The notes under the pieces are model-generated. The model was not told the origin of the DNA, did no database searches, and was given only the letters and a program-made list of their open reading frames with translations. A stretch of 64,000 bases of DNA from Ichthyophis bannanicus (Eukaryota; Chordata; Amphibia; Gymnophiona; Ichthyophiidae), in the NCBI GenBank assembly GCA_033557465.1, contig JAWIIG010000025.1:10486501-10550500 (forward strand), in the 5' to 3' direction. Positions within the stretch are counted from its first letter, which is position 1. Every line of letters begins with the position of its first letter. The position numbers were made by a program, and so were the translations under genes. Of this stretch, positions 10,170 to 20,505 are shown in pieces.

Positions 10170-10328
10170 TGAAACGTTCACCTCAAACTGCTAACCCAAT
10201 GTAGCAAAAAATCTGTACGTGATGGAGCAAATTGGTTACCAGATTTGGATTCAGCGCACCAAAAAAACGTAAAAATCAATCGAAACATTAGAGGCAGTTT
10301 AAAAAAAAAATTTTTTAGTGTACCTGTG
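10170..10328. repeat. Right terminal inverted repeat of the DNA transposon
   Basis: Reverse complement of the left end in several conserved blocks, ending in TAGTGTACCTGTG at 10328 directly before the TTA duplicate. Confidence 0.8.
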
Positions 10329-10418
10329 TTATTTAGAGCAATATTGGATTTTCACTTTTTAAATACTGTTTATCCAAGAGGATTAAATCATCAGATTGAC
10401 TGGCACACCTTGCTTTGA

Positions 10419-11140
10419 TGTAGGTGGGGTGGTTGCTCTCCCTTTAAGATTGGTCTCGGGGGAGGAGCTCTATCATTAAAAAGACACCACAGCCATCTTT
10501 CTTCAGAAGCCTTGGAAGCTCTTGTTGAAGATTGCAGCTCCTGTAACACTATGGACAGCTTGAGATGCAGTGGAGCAAAAATGTACTAACTTTGGGAGAC
10601 TCTCCTTGAGATGAGTATTAAATACATTATCAATGTTACCCTGAAGCAGAGTCTAGTGGTTAACAGGTTCAAAATGCGACAGTCGTGTTGGTATTTTACA
10701 TTGATATTTTAAATCATATGAATTTGCATGATAATTTATAATAAGAATAAAATGGATTGAGAAGGGAGGCAGCTTATTTTATAGTAGCCTTTATTAGAAA
10801 TAGTCTAACGTCAAATTAATATTCTTGTGGTTGATATAAGGGCTATTTTGAGTATATGGGATTTCTTTGAATAACACTGTGGAAATTTGTCCCTATATGG
10901 ATCTGGTGTGTGTCTGTTATGTACATGGATACACCTAATTGCACTGGGTATACTAGTATCTGTGATGTAATTTTATAAGAGGCCTTTTATGGGCATTTAC
11001 TCCTGAAAAATCCTTGATAAATTGCTTCCTTAATGTGGTGCCAAAAGAACAGATGTAAAGACAATCCAGTGAAGGGGGAGAGCATGGTGGAGGGGCTGGT
11101 ACAGATGTGTGGTGCACCTTTTAAATGAGAAATACTTAAT
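10419..11140. other. Penelope 3' flank and unassigned sequence
   Basis: About 10419-10620 is probably the 3' part of the split Penelope-like copy. I see no gene or repeat signature in the rest. Confidence 0.4.
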
Positions 11141-11540
11141 TCTTTGGTAACAAGCAGAAAGTCAGTCCTCACGTATGGGTGATGTCAGCACAGACTGAAC
11201 CCATGTGATAACTTTTCCCCCAGCTTTCAAAGAAAGCCTTTGGGAGATGCACCACGCATGTGTGGTCCCCTTCTTGCCTGAGGGTGCAATCTTGCCTCAA
11301 TCTCCTTTTTTCTGTGGAGCCCATTGGATGTGTCTGGTCCCCCCCCCCCCCTGGAAAAAGTAGATTTTTTTTTTTCCCTTCGGTTCTCAAATAGATTCCT
11401 TTTCCGGTTGCATACCGATACCCTTCTCACCTCCCGGGTCCGCTTGCCTCGGTGTTGTGTTTTTTCTTGGGGTTTTTCTCAGATGTGGGGGTTTTTGCGC
11501 CCTTTCTGGCTGGGCCAAGAGTTTGACCTCACGGGTGCTG
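11141..11540 (+). mobile_element. Old DIRS copy D (subfamily 2), 5' end up to the insertion of copy B
   Basis: From the ACAAGCAG at 11150 onward (CAGTCCTCACGTATGGGTGA, then the CAGCTTTCAAAGAAAGCCTTTG block) this matches the 5' end of copy E at 47018-47420, with many substitutions and a C-run at 11340-11351. It stops at GACCTCACGGGTGCT, where copy E continues directly into its gag ATG. Copy D resumes at 17195. Confidence 0.8.
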
Positions 11541-11930
11541 TAATCTCCAGGAACAAGCAGGAATGTAGTCTTCACATATGGGTATCATCGGTACCGACGG
11601 AGCCTGCGCAGGAACGCTCCCCAGCATCCAATTAGAAAGCTTTTGGGAGCATCCCACAGCGCCTGCGTGCTGCCTTCCCGCCTTTCCCAACTGCCTCTCT
11701 CCAGTTCTTCGTTTTCCACAGAGCCAGCAGGTCGTCGTTCCTGTCACCGCAGAAAATATTTTCCTATTCACTTTTTTGTGGTCGCGTCTGCCTTCCCTCG
11801 GCGCTGGACCGGTGCCACCGGTTCTGGCTTTCTTTTAAAAAAAATAAAAATAAAAAATATATATCTTTTTTTCCTAATCTTTTTCTGGTGCACGCGCCAT
11901 TTTGGGCACTAGGCCCAAAATTCCTTTAAA

Positions 11931-13762
11931 ATGGAAAAACCCGCTTTGGGTTTTAAGAAGTGTCCCGAGTGTGGCGGTACCATCTCCATCATCGACACCC
12001 ACGAGTGGTGTCTCAAATGTTTAGGTCCTGACCACTCCATTTCTGAGTGCATGGCCTGTGGGATGATGTCGAAGAGGGGTCGGCAAAACAGAGCTGCTAA
12101 GCTCAGCACCCTTTTTCCCTCCGATGCAGCCTCTGTGGCAATGAACGTCTTCTAGGGCTTCGTCTTCCTCCCATGGATCTCGGGTAACTAAACATAAATC
12201 TGGCCGGTCCTCAAAGGGTAGATCTCCTTCCAAGCATCGAGATGGCTCTGGCGTTGCCCTTGAGGGACTTGCACCGGCAAAATTGCCCCAGCGGGAGGCT
12301 TCGGCTTCCAAAGCATTATCGGGGCTCCAGGATGTTCTCGAGGCCTCAACCTCGGCAGAACTACTGGTGCCATGCTCTGGGGTACTGGCTGCTTTGCCCG
12401 GTACTGACACCCAGGCATCCGCAGCGTCGATAGACCAGAGATGCTTGGCTATTGAATTGCAGTCTGGCAGCTCTCCTTGTGGCATCGGTGTCTTCGGGAC
12501 TGTTTCAGACAATTCAACTGGCACCGGTTCCGGAACCGACAGCATCAACATCGGTGTCTGCGTTGCCATTACCTAGTCATGCTGTGCCTTCCGGTTTCGA
12601 CAGACCGGTACCGATCCCCCCCCCAATACCGACTTCGATCGGTATGGGTATCGTGCTCTACAAGAGCACTCGGATAGTAGGTACTTTGAATCCTCGGAGG
12701 AGTCTGAGAATTCTGACAGCTCGGTCAGTACTGGAGTACTTCTCCCGGAGGAGCCTTCCTCTCCTAAACGTAGGATGTCTCCTCCAGAGGATATATCCTT
12801 TCAGGATTTTATCCGGGAGGTGGTTCGAGGTCTTTCCATTACAGTGGCTCCTGAGACAGAGCCCAGAGCAAAGGAGTTGGAGATTTTACAATATCCCAAG
12901 GCTCCTAAGGAGGCAACTACTTTGCCTATTCATGAAATCTTACATGATCTCATGTTAAGAATGTGGGAAACACCTCTTACCACCTCTCCTTACTCTTGTA
13001 GACTGGATACCATGTATCGAGTGCCTCCTTGTCCTGGCTTCCAAAAGACTCAGCTTCCTCACCACTCCATTGTAGTGGAATCAGCTATGAGAAGGATCAG
13101 AAGTGCAAAGAGGCATGCCTCTAATCCTCCAGGACGTGAGTGCAGAACTTTGGATGCCTTTGGATGTCGTACTTTTCAGGCTTCCATGCTTTCCGCCAGG
13201 ATCAGTTCCTATATTTTATATATGGGAATGTTCCTCAAGGAAGTCACAGCAGATTTGGAGCTTATGAGCCCTCTCCTTCCTGATAAGAGGCAGGATTTTC
13301 TCACTCTGGTTAAACATGCCCAGGATGTTTCTAAGTTTGTCAACTGTTCAGCTTTTGACTGTTTCGAGTGCATAAGCAGAACCTCTGCTATTGCCATAGG
13401 TGCATGTAGAATTGCCTGGCTCCAGGCATCTGACTTAGAACTCTGGGTACAGGACAAACTGGGCAATATCCCTTGTACAGGTGAGAATCTCTTTGGCAAA
13501 AATTGGCAAGAGAAAGCTAATGAACTGGATGCTGATAACTACTTTGGATAGACTATCCAAGGCTACAGCTGACCCTGCAAGGAAGAAATCTTTCAGGAAA
13601 CCATTTTTCTCCAAAAAGAAGAGGTTTTACCCCTCTTATACCCAGCAGGGACGTTCTGCAGGTCAGACTGCCCGAAAGGGTCAACAACCACCTAAACAAA
13701 GGAAAGCAAAGACTGCTAAGCCTCAACCATCTCAGCAGTCTCAGCCTCCACAAGGCCTTTGA
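11931..13762 (+). pseudogene. DIRS copy B gag, frameshifted
   Basis: The ATG at 11931 opens the conserved Cys/His cluster (KKCPECGGTIS, HEWCLKCLGPDH). The frame ends in a stop at 12153-12155. Later pieces are read in other frames: the low-complexity region about 12283-12576, the conserved block 12775-13551 starting SPPEDISFQDF, and the basic C-terminus 13481-13762. At least three indels separate them. The gene is followed by pol, as in copy A. Confidence 0.82.
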
Positions 13763-15640
13763 CTTCCATCTAGAGAACTTAGCCTTCCTAGTCCTCAGCG
13801 GACCAGAGCCTTCCACCATTCCAGGAAGGTTGTATCATTTTGCCCCCAGATGGGGGCATATAACAGCAGAAGATTGGACTCTCCATTGTAAAAGAGGGGT
13901 ACAAGCTTCACTTCCTTCGCATGCCCCCTCCTACAATGGTAAGACAGTTCAATTCTCAGACCTCTCTCAACAACCAGTTAAGTCAAGAGGTCACTATGCT
14001 TCTTGCCCAAGGGGGGCAATAGAAGAGGTACCCATTCCCCAACAGGGTACAGGGTTTTACTCCCCCTATTTCCTTATCCCAAAGAAAACAGGAGGACACA
14101 GACCTATTTTAGACCTCATAGAATTGAACAAATTCCTGTTCAAAGAGAAATTCAAGATGGTTTCTCTAGGAACTCTTCTGCCATACCTTCAGAGTCAGGA
14201 TTGGCTTTGTTCTGTAGATCTCAAGGATGCGTACACCCATGTTCTTATCCATCCAACTCACTGAATATTCCTTCGGTTTCTATTTCAGGGGAAGCACTAC
14301 CAGTACAGGGTTCTTCCTTTTGGCCTGGCCTCGGCACCAAGGGTGTTTACGAAATGCATGGCTGTGGTGGTAGCCTTTCTTCGCACTCTAGGAATATTAG
14401 TCTTCCCTTACTTAGACTGGCTCATTCGAGCCCCATCAGAGCCAGAGGCCAGGATTTCTCTGTCTTGCACAATGCGTATCCTTCAATATTTGAGCCTAGT
14501 CATAAACATCCCAAAATCCAACCTAACTCCTACTCGGTCCCTAGACTGAGCTATGCTGGATACCACAAAGGCAAGGGCCTATCTTCCTCAGACCCGTTGC
14601 CTTTGCATTGTGCAGTTAGCTTCTCAAGCAGTGCTAAAGCCTCACCTCACTGCTCGAGAAATGTTACAACTACTAGGCCACATGGCATCTACCGTGCATG
14701 TGGTTCCTTATGCTCGCCTCCATATCAGAGCAGCCCAGTGGACTTAATCCACTCAGTGGACCCAGGCAACAGGGTGCCTGTCAGACAAAATAGCAAACAC
14801 AAATCGCCTTATTTTGTCCCTCCGATGGTGGCAGTCCACTCAAAACCTGTTGGTGGGGTCCCCGTTTCAACAACCTTTACCCCAGATCACTCTCAACAGA
14901 TGCTTCACCAATGGGTTGGGGAGCTCATCTGCAAGACCTCTCCACCCAAGGACTCCACAGGAGACTCATCTACACATCAATCTCTTAGAGCTCAGAGCAA
15001 TCTTCCTTGCTCTTCGAGTGTTCCACACCCTGCTAAGCTACAAGACAGTCCTCATTCATACGGACAATCAAGTAGCCATGTTCTACGTGAACAAGCAAGG
15101 AGGAACAGGCTCTGTTGCTTTGCAACGAAGCTTTGCGACTATGGGCCCTCGCCAGAGAGCAGCAGATTCATCTCCTGGCAGTGTATCTTCCAGGCATTCA
15201 AAACTCTTGGGCAGACAGACTCAGTCGAGTTCTGCTTCCACACGAATGGTCTCTACATGCAGACCAGGTGGCCAAGATTTTTCAAATTTGGGGAACCCAG
15301 GACATAGACCTCTTTGCAAGTCCGTTCAATGCCAAACTTCCCAGGTTCTGTTCCAGAATTCCGGCTCAGGGCTCTCAGGCCAGGGATGCTTTCCTCCTTC
15401 ATTGGGGTCAAGACTCTCTTTATGCTTTTCCACCCATTCCCCTAATTCCCAAAACCCTGTTCAAGCTTCAGAGAGACAGAGGCCGTATGATTCTCATAGC
15501 TCCACATTGGCCATGGCAAGTGTGGTACCCTCTGCTTCTACATCTCTCTCAAGCTCCGTCTCTTGAGCTAGGGTCTGCTCCAGATCTCCTGTCTCAGGAG
15601 GACGGGATGTTATGGCATCCCAATCCATAGTCTCTGCATC
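13763..15640 (+). pseudogene. DIRS copy B pol, frameshifted, with a damaged RT active site
   Basis: RT pieces are readable at 13830-14264 (HFAPRW, FLIPKKTGGHRPILDL, SVDLKDAYTH) and 14343-14549. The active-site box reads FPYLDWLIR instead of FPYLDDWLI: one catalytic Asp codon is missing near 14408-14420. A stop follows DAYTHVLIHPTH at 14262-14264. The RNase H and methyltransferase-like parts are in further frames, the last (15115-15630) ending early in a stop compared with copy A. The protein would be inactive even if the frames were joined. Confidence 0.82.
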
Positions 15641-15649
15641 TCAGGGCCT

Positions 15650-16690
15650 GGTTGCTGAAGGCCTAGATCTTCATGATCTTAACCTTTCTTAGCAAGTAAA
15701 GGATATCCTTTATGCTTCCAGGAAGCCTTCCACAAGACGCTTTTATGCTTTCACCTGGAAAAGGTTTACCATATGGTGCTCGCAGAAGGGCCTTAACCCC
15801 CTTGTGATACCTCTGGAATCATTACTGGAGTATCTCCTTCATTTATCCAATGCAGGACTTAAGACTAATTCAGTAAGAGTCCATTTGAGTGCTATTGCAG
15901 CTTCTTTCAAGCCTTTAAATGGACAACCTATTTCCTCCCATCCTCTTATAGCAAGGTTTATGAGAGGCCTTCTTCTAACTAAGCCTCCCATTAGGCCACC
16001 ACCAGTGGCATGGGACTTAATCCTGGTTCTTGGCCAGCTTATGAAGCCACCTTTTTAACAGTTAGCTACTACCTCGTTGAAATTCCTTTCCTGGAAAGTT
16101 ATCTTTTTCATTGCAATCACATCAGCACGTCGCATCAGTGAGTTGCAAGCACCTAGTGGCTGATCCTCCTTCATGACAAGGTAGTCCTTAGGATTCATCC
16201 ACACTTTATGCCAAAGGTGGTCTCGCCTTTTCATCTAAACCAAGCGGTCTACCTGCCCCTGTTTTTTCCAAGGCCTCATGCATCAAATGTAGAAAGGAAT
16301 CTTCATACTTTGCACTGTAAAAGAGCTTTAGCTTTTTACTTACGAAGAACACGGCAACAAAGAAAGTCCTCTCAACTCTTTGTTGCTTTTGATCCTTCTC
16401 ATTTGGGACTTCCAGTCTCCAAGAGAACACTGTCCAACTGGATTGCACAGTGTATTTTGTTTGCCTATCAGAGTAAGAATCTTCCTCTGGAGGGCCATGT
16501 CACAGCTCACAATGTGAGAGCCATGGCAGCTTCAATGGCTCATTTGCACTCTGTGTCTATCGACGACATCTGTCGAGCAGCCACTTGGGCCTTGGTTCAT
16601 ACCTTCACAGCCCATTACTGCTTGGACAAGGACTCCCGCCGGGATGCCTTGTTTGGTCAGGCTGTTCTTCAACACCTGTTCCATACCTAA
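15650..16690 (+). pseudogene. DIRS copy B tyrosine recombinase, broken
   Basis: The N-terminal domain has a stop near 15690 and the frame ends at 16056-16058. A deletion near 16165 removes the bases that encode NPPYTRF in copy A and shifts the frame. The catalytic C-terminal half (16208-16690) retains TAHNVRAMA, RAATW and HYCLDKD. The catalytic Arg segment (ITSARRISEL) lies near 16120-16145 between the readable pieces. Confidence 0.82.
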
Positions 16691-16805
16691 TTAACTCCTA
16701 CCCACCATCCCTGGTAGGATGCCAGAGATCCATGGGGGGGAAGTCGAGCCCTTTCACAGGGACAAACAACTTCTGGGGTTCTCTCCCTGGCATCTGAAGC
16801 TAGGG

Positions 16806-16912
16806 AGTCCCTATAAAGACTATGTTTCTGCTTGTTCCTGGAGATAGCATAGTTATTCACCTGTAACAGGTGATCTCTGGGAACAGCAGGAATTTAGTCT
16901 TCACAACCCACC
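16806..16912. repeat. Internal complementary region of DIRS copy B
   Basis: Same arrangement as in copy A. The left half pairs with the element's 5' end at 11541-11590. The right half (ACCTGTAACAGGTGATCTC) pairs with the 3' end at 17140-17194. A CT-rich tract (about 16930-16985) follows. Confidence 0.75.
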
Positions 16913-17194
16913 CACCTCCCCTAGGAGTTGTATCTCTCTATCTCTTTCTCTTTCCCTTTCTTTCTCTCTCTCTCTCTCTCTCTTTGTCTCAGCTTTAAAC
17001 TCAACTGGAGAGAGGCAATTGGGAAAGGCGGGAAGGCAGCACGCAGGCGCTATGGGATGCTCCCAAAAGCTTTCTAATTGGACGCTGGGGAGCGTTCCCG
17101 CGCAGGCTCCGTCGGTACCGACGATACCCATATGTGAAGACTAAATTCCTGCTGTTCCCGGAGATCACCTGTTACAGGTGAGTAACTATGCTTT

Positions 17195-18665
17195 CCCCGC
17201 CATGGCCTCGGTCAGTGGCTTTAAGCTTTGTGATCATTGTACAGATATGCGGATCTGTGCGTGACATAATTGTTGCCTTCAGAGCCTCGGGGCGGACCAT
17301 GATGCCTTGGCATGTGGTCTCTGCCAGCAGATGATCCCCCAAGGCTCTCCGAGTTGATTTTTTATAAGACAGACTCAGCCCTTGTGTCATCTGCAGGACC
17401 AGCGCCCTTGAGGGCTGCCACAGAGGCTTCTGCCTCGTGCGGCGACTGCTTCCTCGGAGCCTCAAGGTTTCCTCAGTGAGGGATGCCCCTCAAAGAGCCG
17501 GATTTTGTCAATGTCCTCGTCAGGTGACGAGTCTGGGCCCATGGGCAAGTCCCATGGCCACTGGCCTCGGAGCCCTCGATGCAAGGCTTAGGTGCGATAG
17601 CCCGGAGCAGCCCTTGAAGCTGCCCTGGTGAGAAAAGATCCGGGGATCAGTTTTTGTCCAAGGCCATTCTCGTCAAGGACACCCCTCGACGGTGTCGGCC
17701 CCAAGGTCCTCTCTGTCCACGCCAGTGGCTGCGGTGCCTTCTGGCCTCGAGACTAGTATGGTGGCCTTGGAATGCAGCTTTTCTGCCTTCATGCCTCAGG
17801 AGCAGGCTCCGGTTCCCGGTTCCTCCAGGTCATCACTCCTGACCATCTGCCCTCCATGACGAGGGAGTCCCTGGAGGTGGTGCTAATTCTAGAGTGCCAC
17901 CGGCCTCGAGAGACCCCTCGGCACCAGTCCTGCTTGGTGCCGAGGACGTCCCCACCTAGTGCACCCGACTCGGAGTGCAGGGCATTGGGGCCTCCAGGCC
18001 CTCCAGGGATGGGTGCAAGCCCAGAGGACCCTCGAGGTTTTCTCAGACTCCTGTTTGGAGTGGGAGACGGAGGATGACTAGTCCTCGAACATGATTTCAC
18101 AGAGATGTGCCCTCAGACCCTTCCCCTCATGGAGCCCGGCGCTGGTCCCCACCCAAGGACCTGGCCTTCCTGAACTTCATCCGAGATATGGCGAAGGCCG
18201 TTACCTTTACTACAGGGTCCGAAAAGGAACCTTGGCCAGAGGACTTTCAGATCCTCCAGTATGAGGTTCCCCCTAAGTAGGCACTTGGGGTGTCTATTGC
18301 CCCCCATCCTGGAACGGTTGCTGTTCTGTATGTGGGGACCCTGGTCTCTTTGCCCTTTGTGAGCAGGCAGCTAGACTCTAGGTACAGTCTCAGTTGGAGC
18401 CCTAGCTTCCAAAAAGCTCAACTGCCTGTCAGCTTTGTTGGTGGCGTCGACCATGCTTAGGAACCAAAAAATGCACTTCTCGGTGCCCCTTGGCAGGGGG
18501 CCCCGTGCCATGGATGCTCTGGGCAGAAAATGCTTCCAGGGTTCAATGCTAGTCAGCGGGATCCAAGCATACCAGCTGAACATGGGCATATACTTATGGG
18601 ACACGATGGGGGAACTTGCTGGGTTCTTGGCTGGTCTCTCTGAGGACCTCTCCAGCAGTTCCAGA
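17195..18665 (+). pseudogene. Old DIRS copy D, gag N-terminal two thirds
   Basis: Sequence resumes after copy B at the gag start (ATGGCCTCGGTCAGTGGCTTT near 17202). Its translation keeps the SGFKLCDHC start and LGADHDALACGLC of the subfamily-2 Cys cluster. Many stops and indels follow. The last recognisable gag stretch is QAYQLNMGIYL and AGFLAGLSEDL near 18560-18655, matching copy E gag just before STGIRECSKF. The continuation is found inverted, ending near 20465. Confidence 0.75.
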
Positions 18666-20465
18666 CCCTCATATATGGGTGACGTTGGCGCCAATGGAGC
18701 CTGCACGGTGATCTCTCCCCAGCTTTCAAAGAGAGCCTTTGGGAGATGCACCACGCATGCGTGGTCCCCTTCCCGCCTAAGGGTGTCACTTTGCCTCGTT
18801 ATGACGACATAACTCAAGGCGGCAAAAATGACAAAAAGCAACTCCATGGGGAGGAGGGTGGGTTGTGAGGAAAAGATTCCTGCTGTCCCTGGAGAACACC
18901 TCTTACAGGTGAGTAACTATGCCTTCTCTGGGAACAAGAAGGAAGTCACAATGGGCTCCCTTGCCCAGTTTGGAGGCATCCGTGGTAAGGATCATCGGTG
19001 GGGGTGGGGGGGGATGGTGATGGCCTGGAAGGTCATCCTGGCCTTTAAGTGCTGGAGCTGTTGCCACCAGCCAAGGGAGTTGGCCAGAGGACGGGTCACT
19101 ACTACTCTGTCCCGCAGGCACCCTGTTGCTTGAGACCACTGGGAGTGGCCACTGAGCAGGCCGCATATGTAGGCGGGCGTCTGGAGTGATATGTACTGTG
19201 GATTGCATGTGACCCAGCAGGCGAAGCTTAGAGGCGACACTGGACATTCCCTACTAGCGCCTTGAGGCACTGGGCCCTACCTGAAGGGAGGAAGGCCCTG
19301 GTCTGGACAGTGTCCAGCAGTGTCCCTATGAATTCCAGGCATTGTGCCGGATGGAGATGGGACTTTGCGTAGTTTATGACAAACCCCAAGTGCTTTAGAA
19401 TGAGGATGTTGCGGGCCATCGCCTGATGAGCTTCGGCAATGGTGCTTCACTTTATGAGCCAGTTGACCAGATAGGAGAAGACAAACACCCCTGGAGATTC
19501 ACAAAGGCAGCGAATATCCTCGGAGCGGAGGCCAGACCGAAGGGTAGAACCCTGTACTGGTAGACTCCTACCATGAAGCGGAAGTACTGCCTGCAAAAGG
19601 AATGGATAAGAATGTGCTTATATACATCCTTTAGATCCAAGGAGCATAGCCAGTCTCCCTGCTAGAGGTATGGCAGCAATATTCCAAGGGGGAGAGCATC
19701 TTGAACTTCTCCCTCACCAGGAACTGGTTGAGGTTTCGCAGATGTAGAATGGGTCAAAACCCTCTGGTCCTTCTGGGTACCAGAAAGCAGCAGGCATAGA
19801 ACCCCTTGCCTCTAAGGTGGAGAGAGACTGGTTCCACCGCCCTGTCTGCCAGAAGACTTGCGAGTTCCTGCTGAAGCAGGCCCCGGTGAAGGGGAGTCAT
19901 AGGGGCTCGCCCAGAAAGAATGGCAGGGGTGCCGGTTTGAGGTGAAGGGGGTAACCTTACGTCATCACCTGTAGGGCCCATGCATCGGTGGTGAGGGATC
20001 ACCGGTTGGCATAAAATACCAGACGCCCCCCCCCCCCCATGTGCTGCGGGACAGGACCTCCTGGGGGAGGAGAGGCTATGCCCAAGGAGTCAAAGGCCCC
20101 CTCCAGGTTGTGCCGGAGGTGCAGTCTCTGGTTTGGGGATCTAAGGCTTACAAAGATTGTGCCCTTGGCCTGCTGGCCCTGTTAGGGAGCTGGGAAGGCG
20201 GAGTATTGAGGGTAATTTCCGTAAGCCTTCCTCTTCTTTGGGCCCGGGTCATGAACTTGGACTCTAGCTCGGCGGCCTTCTCAGTCATGGGCTTGCCGAA
20301 GAGGGCCCTGACCCTGGAAGGGACATCGACCAACTTGCCTTGCATCCATTGTTCCAAGTCGGAAGACTGTAGCCAAGCTTGGCAGTGGGCACTAATGCCC
20401 ACCACAGGTACTTTAGCTGCCAACTTGAAGCAGTCATAGGCTGCCCGAGTCATAAATTTGGAGCA
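18666..20465 (-). mobile_element. Inverted internal block of old DIRS copy D (gag C-terminus, RT, start of RNase H, 3' end)
   Basis: Read on the minus strand from about 20465, this gives the missing gag part (FMTRAAYDCFK, LQSSDLEQWMQGKLVDVP), then RT pieces near 20000-19450 (MDLKDVYKHILIHSF, QYRVLPFGLASAPR) and LLGHMQSTVHITPDARLHMRP, TTDASKLGKGAH near 19250-18960. It then jumps to the subfamily-2 internal complementary region and 3' inverted repeat (18925-18671). The rest of RNase H, the methyltransferase-like part and the recombinase are deleted. Direction and order show that the block was flipped inside the element. Confidence 0.75.
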
Positions 20466-20505
20466 CTGCTGACCCCAGAGAACACCTGGTGAGTAACTAT
20501 GCTTT
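20466..20505 (+). repeat. Terminal 3' end of old DIRS copy D
   Basis: GAGAACACCTGGTGAGTAAC and the following CTATGCTTT match the very end of copies B and E in plus orientation. This marks the outer end of copy D beyond the inverted block. Confidence 0.7.

Larger units (their letters stand above)
7490..10328 (+). mobile_element. DNA transposon with about 150-bp inverted ends and TTA target duplication
   Basis: The left end (CACAGGTACACTA from 7490) is repeated inverted at the right end (10316-10328). Similarity continues inward with gaps for about 150 bp: both ends then share AACTGCCTC, a GTGCTGAATCCA-like block (GCGCTGAATCCA on the right) and a block containing TCCATCACGT. TTA flanks the element at 7487-7489 and 10329-10331. 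The empty site is confirmed by the interrupted Penelope-like frame. The element is 2839 bp and holds one decayed gene at 7994-9723. CACAG termini with a 3-bp duplication resemble the CACTA/Mirage/Chapaev group, but TTA duplications also occur in PIF-Harbinger, so the superfamily is open. Confidence 0.85.
7096..10418 (+). mobile_element. Penelope-like GIY-YIG fragment, plus strand, split by a DNA transposon
   Basis: Frame 1 from about 7096 reads a CEFC cluster, then VVYILVCPCKKIYVEHTKRT, a stop at 7309-7311, and on through RLREHRSRL, GHLFNQPGW and IIDHVP. After a G-rich tract (7444-7464) the reading stops at the DNA transposon (TTA at 7487-7489). Directly beyond the transposon, at 10331, it resumes as EQYWIF, then after a one-base slip NTVYPRGLNHQIDW, with a stop at 10416-10418. 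Removing the transposon and one TTA copy gives a continuous reading ...LNYLEQYWIF, so both flanks come from one Penelope-like ORF. It faces the other fragment at 6000-6730. Bases after 10418 are probably its 3' untranslated part. Confidence 0.7.
11541..17194 (+). mobile_element. DIRS copy B (subfamily 1b), nested in copy D
   Basis: Complete in layout: a 5' inverted end (TAATCTCCAGGAACAAGCAG), gag, pol, recombinase, internal complementary region and 3' inverted end (TAACTATGCTTT at 17194). It sits in the leader of the older copy D, whose sequence flanks it on both sides. No target duplication is visible, as expected for tyrosine-recombinase integration. All three genes are broken. It is clearly diverged from A and C but shares their gag (MEKP...) and recombinase, so it is a sister lineage. 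Confidence 0.9.

Noticed and set aside
11166..11540. Tandem duplication of a DIRS 5' end (two leaders in a row at 11141 and 11541)
   Set aside because: The first leader is subfamily 2 and the second subfamily 1b, and the first element resumes at 17195. Nested insertion explains it better.
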